Notes: generated from the sequence alone by a model not told the origin. A DNA stretch of 10,191 nucleotides from DASRZM01 sp035686365 (GCA_035686365.1 DASRZM010000033.1:1-10191); one strand, 5' to 3'. Counted from the stretch's first letter, positions 1 through 7,668 are shown. Numbers and translations: made by a program.

Positions 1-96
1 GGTCCGGGAGCGCCTGCGGGGACGTTGGCGACATGGTTGTCGCCAAAGAGCCCCCAGGGACGGGTTCACGGCGTTCCCCGCAGGCGCTCCCGGACC
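1..96. repeat. Long nested inverted repeat, REP/terminator-like intergenic element
   Basis: Bases 1-22 are the exact reverse complement of 75-96. If one T is bulged at 74/75 the stem extends to 24 pairs (1-24 with 72-96). Directly inside it is a second perfect hairpin: TTGGCGAC (25-32), loop ATGGTT (33-38), GTCGCCAA (39-46). A 25-base segment (47-71) starting AGAGCCCCC closes the structure. The left arm starts at base 1, so the element may continue outside the window. No protein-coding sense is visible in it. The architecture resembles dispersed extragenic palindromes near 3' gene ends in GC-rich gammaproteobacteria; that comparison is from memory. It could be a transcription terminator, an mRNA-stabilising structure, a dispersed repeat, or a structured RNA. 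No U-tract follows the stem, so it is not a classical intrinsic terminator. Confidence 0.8.
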
Positions 97-251
97 CCGG
101 CACGGCCTACAGGGCGGGTTTCCAGGGGTCCGCTTCAGTGGTCGAGGCGGGGGCCCACCCACGCGGCCCCGGAAAGCGGCACCGGGACTCGGCCAGGCCG
201 GCGCAGCGCGAGCCCAAGCCATCGGCGCCCTGTCCGCCGCGAGCCCCGGCC
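97..251. other. Intergenic spacer without recognised gene
   Basis: This is the remainder of the 321-base gap before pyrG. Short open frames cross it on both strands, but they have arginine/proline-rich compositions typical of out-of-frame GC-rich DNA and no recognisable motif or ribosome binding site. A perfect 8-bp inverted repeat pairs 91-98 (CGGACCCC) with 125-132 (GGGGTCCG), and a weaker 6-bp one pairs 150-155 with 165-170. I see nothing else in this stretch. Confidence 0.5.
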
Positions 252-292
252 GAGGCTCTGGTAGAGAGGCTCTGGTAGGAGGCTCTGGTAGA
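252..292 (+). repeat. Three tandem copies of a 13-14 bp unit upstream of pyrG
   Basis: The unit GAGGCTCTGGTAG(A) occurs three times head to tail at 252-265, 266-278 and 279-292. Copies one and three have the final A and copy two lacks it, giving 14, 13 and 14 bases. The repeats lie where the promoter of pyrG would be expected, and each contains TGGTAG, the start of an extended -10 element. Only the third copy runs on into a near-consensus -10. This looks like slippage or duplication of promoter DNA. Confidence 0.9.
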
Positions 293-294
293 AT
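286..294 (+). promoter_or_regulatory. Candidate extended -10 promoter element of pyrG
   Basis: TGG followed by TAGAAT (289-294) matches an extended -10 (TGn-TATAAT, one mismatch in the hexamer). Transcription would start near 301, leaving a leader of about 20 bases before the ATG at 322. No convincing -35 hexamer lies 16-18 bases upstream, which is usual for extended -10 promoters. It sits at the end of the third tandem repeat. Promoter activity is inferred from motif and position only. Confidence 0.55.
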
Positions 295-321
295 CGCGCT
301 TTCCAACGCCGTACCCGATCC

Positions 322-1988
<1,667 letters not shown>

Positions 1989-1992
<4 letters not shown>

Positions 1993-2825
1993 AGCTGTGC
2001 GGATTCGAGATCGGGCTGGACCGTCCGCTCTTCCTGATCGCCGGCCCCTGCGTGGTCGAGAGCGAACAACTTCAGGTCGAAACCGCCGGACGCCTGAAGG
2101 AGATCACCGACAGGCTCGGCATCGGGTTCATCTTCAAGTCCAGCTTCGACAAGGCCAACCGCACCTCCGCGGGCAGCTTCCGCGGACCCGGCATGGAGGA
2201 GGGCCTGCGCATCCTGTCCGAGGTCAAGCGCCAGCTCGGACTGCCGCTGCTCACCGACGTGCACGAATACACGCCGATGGAGGAGGTCGCCGCGGTCGTG
2301 GACGTGTTGCAGACCCCGGCTTTCCTGTGCCGGCAGACCGACTTCATCCAGAACGTGGCGCGTGCCGGCCGGCCGGTCAACATCAAGAAGGGCCAGTTCC
2401 TGGCGCCGTGGGACATGAAGCACGTCGTCGAGAAGGCCAAGGCCACCGGCAACGAACAGATCATGGTGTGCGAGCGCGGCGCCAGCTTCGGCTACAACAC
2501 GCTGGTCTCGGACATGCGCGCCCTGGCGGTGATGCGCGAGACCGGCTGCCCGGTGGTGTTCGACGCCACCCACAGCGTGCAGCAGCCCGGCGGCCTGGGC
2601 GGGCGCTCCGGCGGCCAGCGCGAATTCGTGCCGGTGCTCGCGCGCGCGGCCGTCGCCGCCGGCGTGTCGGGCGTGTTCATGGAAACGCACCCGGACCCGG
2701 ACCAGGCGCTCTCGGACGGGCCCAACGCCTGGCCGCTGTCGAAAATGGAAGCGCTGCTGGAAACGCTGCTGGAACTGGACCGCGTGACCAAGCGCGCGGG
2801 CTTCCTCGAAACCGGCGCCGCATGA
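1989..2825 (+). CDS. kdsA: 3-deoxy-8-phosphooctulonate (Kdo-8-P) synthase, metal-dependent type
   Basis: Cytosolic enzyme condensing PEP with D-arabinose 5-phosphate to Kdo-8-phosphate, the precursor of the LPS inner-core sugar. The 278-residue product is a single DAHP-synthase-like TIM barrel: AGPCVVESE near residues 18-25, FKSSFDKANRTS, FRGPGMEEG, TDVHE and CRQTDF. Cys21, His195, Glu232 (FMETHP) and Asp243 (LSDGP) match, at a constant offset of ten, the metal ligands Cys11, His185, Glu222 and Asp233 of the Aquifex enzyme. E. coli KdsA, which is metal-independent, has Asn at the Cys position. It starts inside the pyrG stop (ATGA) and its own stop overlaps an in-frame upstream ATG of eno, so it sits in a coupled pyrG-kdsA-eno unit. 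Function is secure; metal use is inferred from ligands. Confidence 0.97.
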
Positions 2826-2842
2826 GCGATCGACGACGAACG

Positions 2843-4135
2843 ATGCCGAAGATCACCAAGATCCATGCCCGCGAGATCCTGGATTCGCGCGGCAACCCCA
2901 CCCTGGAAGCCGAGGTCCACCTGGACGAGGGCAGCATCGGCCGCGCGGCAGTGCCCTCGGGTGCCTCCACCGGCACCCGCGAGGCGGTGGAACTGCGCGA
3001 TGGCGACAAGACCCGCTACCTGGGACGGGGCGTGCGCAAGGCCGTGGCGAACGTCAATTCGACGATCGCCGGCGCGTTGGCCGGCTTCGATGCCGGCGAC
3101 CAGCAGGGACTGGACCAGAAGCTGATCGAACTGGACGGTACCGCCAACAAGAGCCGGCTGGGCGCCAACGCGCTGCTGGGCGTATCGCTGGCCAACGCGC
3201 ATGCGGTGGCCCAAAGCCGCTCCATGCCGCTGTGGCAGCACCTGCTGGGCACCGACGAGCCGGTGCTGCCGGTGCCGATGATGAATATCGTCAACGGCGG
3301 CGCGCATGCCGACAACAACGTCGACATGCAGGAGTTCATGGTGCTGCCGGTGGGCTTCGACACCTTTTCCGAGGCGCTGCGCGCCGGCGTCGAGATCTTC
3401 CATGCGCTGCGCTCGGTCCTGCGCGGTCGCGGAATGTCGACGGCGGTCGGCGACGAGGGCGGTTTCGCACCGGACCTGAAGTCCAACGAGGAAGCCATCG
3501 AGGTGATCCTGGAGGCGATCGGCCAGGCCGGCTACCGCGTCGGCGAGGACCTGTGGCTGGGGCTGGACGTGGCCAGTTCGGAGTTCCATCGCGACGGCCG
3601 CTACCACCTGACCTCCGAGGGCAAACGCCTGGATGCCGAAGGGTTCGTCGACTATCTGGCCGACTGGGTCGAGCGCTACCCGATCCTGAGCATCGAGGAC
3701 GGCATGGCCGAGGACGACTGGGACGGCTGGAAGCTGCTCACGCAACGCCTGGGCGGCCGTATCCAGCTCGTGGGCGACGACCTGTTCGTGACCAATCCCG
3801 GCATCTTCCGCGAGGGCATCGAGCGCGGCATCGGCAACGCCATCCTGATCAAGCTCAACCAGATCGGTACGCTGAGCGAGACGCTCGAAGCGATCCGGAT
3901 GGCCGCCGACAGCGGCTACGCGGCGGTGATCTCGCATCGCTCCGGCGAAACCGCCGACTGCTCGATCGCCGACCTGGCGGTGGCCACCAGCGCCACCCAG
4001 ATCAAGACCGGGTCGCTGTGCCGGACCGACCGGGTGGCCAAGTACAACCAGCTGCTGCGGATCGAGGAGGCGCTGGGCAGCGGCGCGCGCTACGCGGGCC
4101 GGGCGGCGTTTCCGAATCTGGCGCAGTTCGGCTGA
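2843..4135 (+). CDS. eno: Enolase (phosphopyruvate hydratase)
   Basis: Interconverts 2-phosphoglycerate and PEP in glycolysis and gluconeogenesis; cytosolic, and in E. coli also part of the RNA degradosome. The 430 residues compare with 432 in E. coli. Visible are the N-terminal DSRGNPTLEAEV, the flexible-loop PSGASTGTREAVELRDGD, the catalytic Glu205 in GDEGGFAP, metal-ligand regions GLDVASSEF, SIEDGMAEDDWDGW and VGDDLFVTNP, the catalytic Lys337 in ILIKLNQIGTLSET, and SHRSGET. Residue 371, after GET, is Ala where bacterial and eukaryotic enolases usually have Glu (GETED). I chose the ATG at 2843 because MPKITKIHAREI lines up with the start of E. coli enolase. An in-frame ATG at 2822, overlapping the kdsA stop, would add seven residues (MSDRRRT) and cannot be excluded. 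Confidence 0.97.
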   Translation: MPKITKIHAREILDSRGNPTLEAEVHLDEGSIGRAAVPSGASTGTREAVELRDGDKTRYLGRGVRKAVANVNSTIAGALAGFDAGDQQGLDQKLIELDGTANKSRLGANALLGVSLANAHAVAQSRSMPLWQHLLGTDEPVLPVPMMNIVNGGAHADNNVDMQEFMVLPVGFDTFSEALRAGVEIFHALRSVLRGRGMSTAVGDEGGFAPDLKSNEEAIEVILEAIGQAGYRVGEDLWLGLDVASSEFHRDGRYHLTSEGKRLDAEGFVDYLADWVERYPILSIEDGMAEDDWDGWKLLTQRLGGRIQLVGDDLFVTNPGIFREGIERGIGNAILIKLNQIGTLSETLEAIRMAADSGYAAVISHRSGETADCSIADLAVATSATQIKTGSLCRTDRVAKYNQLLRIEEALGSGARYAGRAAFPNLAQFG

Positions 4136-4152
4136 CGGTACGGGACGCGGGC

Positions 4153-4479
4153 ATGCTGCGACTGCTCGCCCTGCTGCTGCTGCTGGTGCTGGTGTGGCTG
4201 CAGGTGCGGCTGTGGACCGGCCATGGCGGCGTATCCGAGGTCGGCGAGCTGGAACGGCGGGTGCACGCGCAGCGCACCGAAAACGCCGCACTGGAGGAGC
4301 GCAACGAGGCGCTGGCGGCCGAAGTCGAGGACCTCAAGCAGGGCGAGGCGGCGATCGAGGAGCGGGCACGCTCGGAACTGGGCATGATCAAGGACGGGGA
4401 GGTGTTCTACCGCGTGGTCGAGCCCATGGACATGCCGGCAGACGAGGCCTCGCAAGCCGATCCGGAACCGCGGCGATGA
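4153..4479 (+). CDS. ftsB: Cell division protein FtsB
   Basis: Small bitopic inner-membrane divisome protein that forms the FtsQ-FtsB-FtsL complex regulating septal peptidoglycan synthesis. The 108-residue product (E. coli about 103) has a leucine-rich membrane segment at about 3-20, then a coiled coil at about 30-65 with regularly spaced leucines, then the family signature ARSELGMIKDGEVFYR and a charged C-terminal tail. The orientation is N-in, with the coiled coil in the periplasm. It begins 17 bases after the eno stop and ends in an ATGA overlap with ispD. The same order ftsB-ispD-ispF-truD is found in E. coli, which supports the call. The frame stays open far upstream through eno, but the ATG at 4153 gives the family N-terminus with the membrane anchor. 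Confidence 0.96.
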   Translation: MLRLLALLLLLVLVWLQVRLWTGHGGVSEVGELERRVHAQRTENAALEERNEALAAEVEDLKQGEAAIEERARSELGMIKDGEVFYRVVEPMDMPADEASQADPEPRR

Positions 4480-5159
4480 GCTGGGTGGTCGTGCCCGCGG
4501 CCGGCCGCGGCGCCCGTTTCGGCGGAGAACTTCCCAAGCAGTACCTTCCCGTGTTCGGCCGGCCGTTGATCCGCCATACGCTGGACCGGCTCGCACTGCA
4601 CCCGCGGGTCACCGGCGTGATCGTCGCGCTCGCACCCCTGGATCCGCACTGGCCGGGCTGGACCGAGGTCCGCGGCAAGCCGTTGCGCACCTGCTTGGGC
4701 GGCGGCGACCGCGCGCGCTCGGTGCTGGCCGGCCTGCACGCACTGCCGGCGCAGGTGCGCGAGAAGGACTGGGTGCTGGTACACGACGCCGCGCGCCCGT
4801 GCCTGCGCGCCGACGATCTCGAACGCCTGTGCGCGCACGGGATGGCGCACGATGTCGGCGCGATCCTGGCGGCGCCGGTGCACGACACGCTCAAGCGTGC
4901 GGGGCGCGACGGCGCCATCGCCGCCACGGTCGCACGCAGGGGCCTGTGGCGCGCGCTCACGCCGCAGCTGTTCCGCCGCGGCCTGCTCACCCATGCCCTG
5001 GAGGCGGCGATCGCGGCCGGCGCCGCGGTGACCGACGACGCCTCGGCGGTGGAGCGGCTGGGGCTCTCGCCGCTGCTGGTCGAAGGCGCGGCCGACAATA
5101 TCAAGGTCACCGAGCCGGCGGACCTTGCGCTGGCGGAGTTCGTGCTGGGGCGGATGTGA
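4476..5159 (+). CDS. ispD: 2-C-methyl-D-erythritol 4-phosphate cytidylyltransferase
   Basis: Third step of the MEP isoprenoid pathway: CTP plus MEP gives CDP-methylerythritol. The product is 227 residues (E. coli 236). The N-terminal CTP-binding loop reads VPAAGRGARFG with Arg14, and Lys21 in PKQYL matches the conserved lysine. VLVHDAARPCL carries the conserved DAARP motif, GLWRALTPQLF contains the family's ALTPQ, and NIKVTEPADLALAEFVL holds the C-terminal lysine. It is a stand-alone enzyme, not an IspDF fusion. The start overlaps the ftsB stop by four bases (ATGA), so translation is probably coupled. A 6-bp hairpin (5161-5175) follows the stop but has no T-run. Confidence 0.97.
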   Translation: MSWVVVPAAGRGARFGGELPKQYLPVFGRPLIRHTLDRLALHPRVTGVIVALAPLDPHWPGWTEVRGKPLRTCLGGGDRARSVLAGLHALPAQVREKDWVLVHDAARPCLRADDLERLCAHGMAHDVGAILAAPVHDTLKRAGRDGAIAATVARRGLWRALTPQLFRRGLLTHALEAAIAAGAAVTDDASAVERLGLSPLLVEGAADNIKVTEPADLALAEFVLGRM

Positions 5160-5217
5160 GAAGAGCCCTGCTCTTGAAGCCCTAGGCCGCAGCCCACGCT
5201 GCTGCCACAATCGGCCC

Positions 5218-5697
5218 ATGACCCTGCGTATCGGCATCGGCTACGACGTCCACGCCTTCGGTCCCGGCGACTCGGTCGTGGTCGGCGGCGTGCGGATTCC
5301 GTTCGCGCAGGGCGTGGTGGCTCATTCCGATGGCGATGTGCTGCTGCATGCTCTGTGCGACGCACTGCTCGGTGCGCTGGCACTGGGCGACATCGGCCAG
5401 CACTTTCCGCCCTCGGAAGAGCGCTGGCGCGACGCCGACAGCCGGATGCTGCTGCGCCACGTCGCCGGGCTGGTACGGCAGCACGGCTACCACGTGGTCA
5501 ACGTCGACAGCGTGGTCGTATGCGAGGCCCCGCGGCTCGGGCCGCACATCGCCGCCATGCGCGAACACCTCGCCGCCGACCTGGGCGTGGCCGCGGGGCA
5601 GGTCGGCATCAAGGCCACCACCTCGGAGCGGATGGGCTTCACCGGGCGCGGGGAAGGCATCGCCGCGCAGGCCGTGGCGCTGCTGGGCAGCGCATGA
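5218..5697 (+). CDS. ispF: 2-C-methyl-D-erythritol 2,4-cyclodiphosphate synthase
   Basis: Fifth step of the MEP pathway: converts CDP-ME 2-phosphate to the cyclodiphosphate, releasing CMP. The 159 residues equal the E. coli length. Zinc ligands Asp10 and His12 (GYDVHAFG) and His44 (HSDGDVLLHAL) are present, with ALGDIGQHFPP, the loop DADSRMLL and the signature IKATTSERMGFTGRGEGIAAQAVALL. The family is a homotrimer with active sites at subunit interfaces. It starts 58 bases after ispD, the largest gap in the block, with no clear Shine-Dalgarno. CACAAT at 5206-5211 ends six bases before the ATG, so a leaderless transcript is conceivable, but there is no -35. The stop overlaps the truD start in ATGA. 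Confidence 0.97.
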   Translation: MTLRIGIGYDVHAFGPGDSVVVGGVRIPFAQGVVAHSDGDVLLHALCDALLGALALGDIGQHFPPSEERWRDADSRMLLRHVAGLVRQHGYHVVNVDSVVVCEAPRLGPHIAAMREHLAADLGVAAGQVGIKATTSERMGFTGRGEGIAAQAVALLGSA

Positions 5698-6764
5698 TCC
5701 CCGCCGCGGAGCTGCCGGCGGCATTCGGAGCGCCGGTCCTGTCGGCGCGTCTGCGGGTCGCGCCCGAGGACTTCCGGGTCGACGAAGTCCTGGGCTTCGA
5801 GGCCAGCGGCGAAGGCGAGCACCTGCTGGTACAGGTGGAAAAGCGCGGCGCCAACACCGCCCGGGTCGCGCGCGAGCTTGCGCGCTGGGCCGGCATCGGG
5901 CTGCGCGATGTCGGATTTGCCGGCATGAAGGACCGCCACGCGGTGTGCACGCAGGCGTTCACGCTGCGCCTTCCCGGACGTCGCATCCCCGAACCGATGC
6001 CCGAATCGGACGAGTTCCGGCTGCTCTCGTGGCAATGGCACCGCCGCAAGCTCCCGCGCGGCGCGCTGCAGGGAAACCGCTTCGTGCTGCGGCTGCGCGA
6101 AGTCCAGGGCGAACGCGATGCCATCGATACGCGTCTGCATGCGATCGCGGCACGCGGGATCCCCAACTACTTCGGGCTCCAGCGGTTCGGCCACGGCGGC
6201 GGCAATCTGGAGCTGGCGAGGCAGCTGTTCGCCGGTGCGCGGTTGCCGCGGGAACGCCGCGCGCTGGCGCTGTCGGCGGCGCGCTCGATGCTGTTCAACA
6301 CCGTCCTGGCCGCACGGGTGGACGAGGGCAGTTGGGCGCTCGGCATCGACGGCGAGGTCTGGATGCTGGAGGGCAGTCGCAGCGTGTTCGGCCCGGAGCC
6401 GGACGACCCGGCGCTGCGTGCGCGCTGCCGTGAACTGGACATCCATCCAAGCGGACCCCTGTGGGGGCGCGGCGAGCTTCGAACGCAGGCGGCCGCGCGG
6501 GCGCTGGAGCTGGCCGCGCTGGCGCCGTACGGCGAGTTCCGCAGCGGGCTGGAGCGGGCCGGCCTGGCCCAGGAGCGTCGCGCGCTGCGCGTGCGGGCGG
6601 GCGGTCTGCACTGGCGCTGGATCGATGCCTCGACCCTGGAACTGGCCTTCGAACTGTCCGCTGGCGCCTACGCGACCGCGCTGCTGCACGCCCTGGGCCC
6701 CTGTGCGGACGCCTCCGGTCCCGGTGACGGTGCCCAATCGGCCGCTCAGCGCCCGGTCGATTGA
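5694..6764 (+). CDS. truD: tRNA pseudouridine(13) synthase TruD
   Basis: Converts U13 of tRNA-Glu to pseudouridine in the cytosol. The product is 356 residues (E. coli 349). The catalytic Asp80 lies in GFAGMKDRHAVCTQ, and the second family motif NYFGLQRFGHGGGNL is at about 158-172, preceded by LQGNRFVLRLR. The insertion (TRUD) domain typical of this family follows, and the protein ends with WIDASTLELAFELSAGAYATALL. About 20 residues after that segment are low in complexity (Gly/Ala/Pro/Gln) and look like an unconserved tail. The gene starts within the ispF stop (ATGA overlap), as in the ispD-ispF-truD order of E. coli. It is the last gene of the first plus-strand block. Confidence 0.96.
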   Translation: MIPAAELPAAFGAPVLSARLRVAPEDFRVDEVLGFEASGEGEHLLVQVEKRGANTARVARELARWAGIGLRDVGFAGMKDRHAVCTQAFTLRLPGRRIPEPMPESDEFRLLSWQWHRRKLPRGALQGNRFVLRLREVQGERDAIDTRLHAIAARGIPNYFGLQRFGHGGGNLELARQLFAGARLPRERRALALSAARSMLFNTVLAARVDEGSWALGIDGEVWMLEGSRSVFGPEPDDPALRARCRELDIHPSGPLWGRGELRTQAAARALELAALAPYGEFRSGLERAGLAQERRALRVRAGGLHWRWIDASTLELAFELSAGAYATALLHALGPCADASGPGDGAQSAAQRPVD

Positions 6765-6789
6765 CGCCCCCCGGGGCCGGGCGTAGCGT
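6761..6789 (+). promoter_or_regulatory. Candidate sigma-70-type promoter for the small lipoprotein gene
   Basis: TTGACG (6761-6766) is followed by a 17-base spacer and TAGCGT (6784-6789). The -35 matches five of six consensus bases; the -10 has only the key T1, A2 and T6. The -35 overlaps the truD stop codon. Transcription would begin near 6796 and give a leader of about 57 bases containing two hairpins. Motif-based inference only. Confidence 0.4.
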
Positions 6790-6802
6790 GGTTCCAGCGG
6801 CC

Positions 6803-6825
6803 CGGGCGCCGTTGCCAGGCGCCCG
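6803..6825 (+). other. Perfect 8-bp GC-rich hairpin after truD
   Basis: CGGGCGCC (6803-6810) pairs with GGCGCCCG (6818-6825) around a 7-base loop GTTGCCA. It lies 38 bases after the truD stop and 27 bases before the next ATG. The downstream bases (CCGCAGTCTTCCT) are pyrimidine-rich but do not form a T-run, so it is at best a weak terminator. If the promoter at 6761-6789 is real, the hairpin sits at the 5' end of the lipoprotein mRNA and may protect it instead. Confidence 0.45.
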
Positions 6826-6832
6826 CCGCAGT

Positions 6833-6850
6833 CTTCCTGACAGGAGGAAG
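6833..6850 (+). promoter_or_regulatory. Strong Shine-Dalgarno inside a possible sequestering hairpin
   Basis: AGGAGG (6842-6847), five bases before the ATG at 6853, is the best ribosome binding site in the window. CTTCCT (6833-6838) is the exact complement of AGGAAG (6845-6850) with six bases between, so the site overlaps the 3' arm of a small hairpin. An alternative fold pairs TCCTG with CAGGA around one base. The Shine-Dalgarno itself is clear; a regulatory role for the hairpin is inference. Confidence 0.6.
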
Positions 6851-6852
6851 CC

Positions 6853-7053
6853 ATGCGTGTCGTATTCGCAATTGCCATGTTGTCGCTGCTGGCCGCGTGC
6901 GCCAGTTCCAGCCGGGTCGCCACCAAGCACGAGGGCGTGATCCGCACCGACGGCGAGTATGTCGCCAGGGTCGAGGCCATGGCCCGCAAGCGCGGCATCG
7001 AAGTGGTCTGGATCAATCCGCCCAAGGTCCGGCCGGACACGGTTTCCGACTGA
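6853..7053 (+). CDS. Small predicted lipoprotein of unknown function
   Basis: A 66-residue product with a lipoprotein signal peptide: Arg2, hydrophobic stretch 3-14, and lipobox Leu13-Ala14-Ala15-Cys16. Cleavage would leave a mature lipopeptide of 51 residues starting CASSSR. The Ser at +2 (after an Ala at +1 relative to Cys) gives no inner-membrane Asp retention signal, so outer-membrane sorting is likely. The mature part is charged; the stretch EYVARVEAMARKRGIEV could be an amphipathic helix, followed by VWINPPKVRP. The very good Shine-Dalgarno, lipobox and ATG make it a real gene despite its length. I do not recognise the family. It stands between truD and the smrB-like gene, converging on the latter with three bases between stops. 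Its own promoter and leader hairpins suggest separate expression. Confidence 0.85.
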   Translation: MRVVFAIAMLSLLAACASSSRVATKHEGVIRTDGEYVARVEAMARKRGIEVVWINPPKVRPDTVSD

Positions 7054-7056
7054 GCC

Positions 7057-7668
7057 TCAGACCACCGGCGGCGGCGTGTCCTCGTCGTCGCCCGGATGCG
7101 GTCCCAGGCATTCGCCCGGGCGGGCGCGGGCGAGCAGCACCAGGACGGCACCGGTTCCCCCCATCGCCGGCGGGGCCGAGGCATAGGCCAGCACGTCCCG
7201 GCGCCGCGACAGCAGGCGGTCGACCAGCCCCTTGAGGACCGGCCCGCCGTGCTGTGAACGCCGGCCCTTCCCGTGCACGATCCTCACGCAGGTGGCGCCG
7301 CCGGCGCGCGCCGTGCGCAGGAATTCCCCCAGCACGGGCGTGGCTTGCGCTGCGGTGAGGTGGTGCAGGTCCAGCTCGTCCTGCACCGCGAACTGGCCGC
7401 GCCGCAGCTTCCGGAACTGGCGTTGGTTGATCCGCGGTCCGCGCCAGGCCAGCGGCTCGGCCGCATCGGGCTCGCCCACCGCCAGCGGTGCGCGGCGGAA
7501 CAGCGCCAGCGCCTCGGCCTCGTCGCGCTGGCGTGAACGCGCCTCCGGTGCCGGTGCCGGCACACGCTGGCCATGGGTGCGGTCGGCCAGCCGGCGCACG
7601 GAGCCGACCGCCTCCCGGAACAGGTCGCGATCGGAGTCGCTGACGATGGCCGGGGGCTTGCGCTTCAT
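7057..7668 (-). CDS. smrB: Smr-domain endonuclease, SmrB-like
   Basis: A 203-residue protein with an N-terminal basic, partly helical region (1-95) and a C-terminal Smr domain (about 98-180). Key motifs are Asp100-Leu101-His102 in LDLHHL, His132-Gly133-Lys134-Gly135 in VRIVHGKGRRS, and GGTGAVLVLL. E. coli SmrB (YfcN) is known to cleave mRNA at collided ribosomes. The match extends outside the domain: DLFREAVGSVRRL and FRKLRRGQF correspond to ALFRQLMAGTRKI and AKKLRRGDY of YfcN as I recall it, so SmrB is preferred over SmrA. E. coli has DLHGL where this has DLHHL. An acidic/proline C-terminal tail (GDDEDTPPPVV) follows. It is the only minus-strand gene seen, and interrupts the truD-surE adjacency of E. 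coli. TAGTCT ends six bases before the ATG and might give a leaderless mRNA. Confidence 0.88.
   Translation of the reverse strand: MKRKPPAIVSDSDRDLFREAVGSVRRLADRTHGQRVPAPAPEARSRQRDEAEALALFRRAPLAVGEPDAAEPLAWRGPRINQRQFRKLRRGQFAVQDELDLHHLTAAQATPVLGEFLRTARAGGATCVRIVHGKGRRSQHGGPVLKGLVDRLLSRRRDVLAYASAPPAMGGTGAVLVLLARARPGECLGPHPGDDEDTPPPVV

Noticed and set aside
25..278. Two small plus-strand open frames before pyrG
   Set aside because: They begin inside the palindrome, include the tandem repeat, have no ribosome binding site and an Arg/Pro-rich composition.
1997..2842. Upstream extension of the eno frame through kdsA
   Set aside because: The frame is open but the translation is arginine-rich nonsense overlapping conserved kdsA; enolase homology begins only at 2843.
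4171..4185. Five CTG repeats in ftsB as a slippage tract
   Set aside because: They encode leucines of the membrane segment, where such codons are expected; any length change in whole units would stay in frame.
2492..4291. 599-codon open frame on the minus strand opposite eno
   Set aside because: It is antisense to a highly conserved enolase, Arg/Ala/His-rich without a recognisable motif, and explained by third-position GC bias that removes stops from the opposite frame.
5161..5175. AAGAGC-CCT-GCTCTT hairpin after ispD as a terminator
   Set aside because: The stem is only six pairs, has no T-run, and the following genes ispF and truD belong to the same conserved unit.
5487..7184. 565-codon open frame on the minus strand opposite ispF/truD
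   Set aside because: It is a shadow of two clear genes and runs through the lipoprotein gene and the 3' end of smrB; composition is typical of out-of-frame GC-rich DNA.
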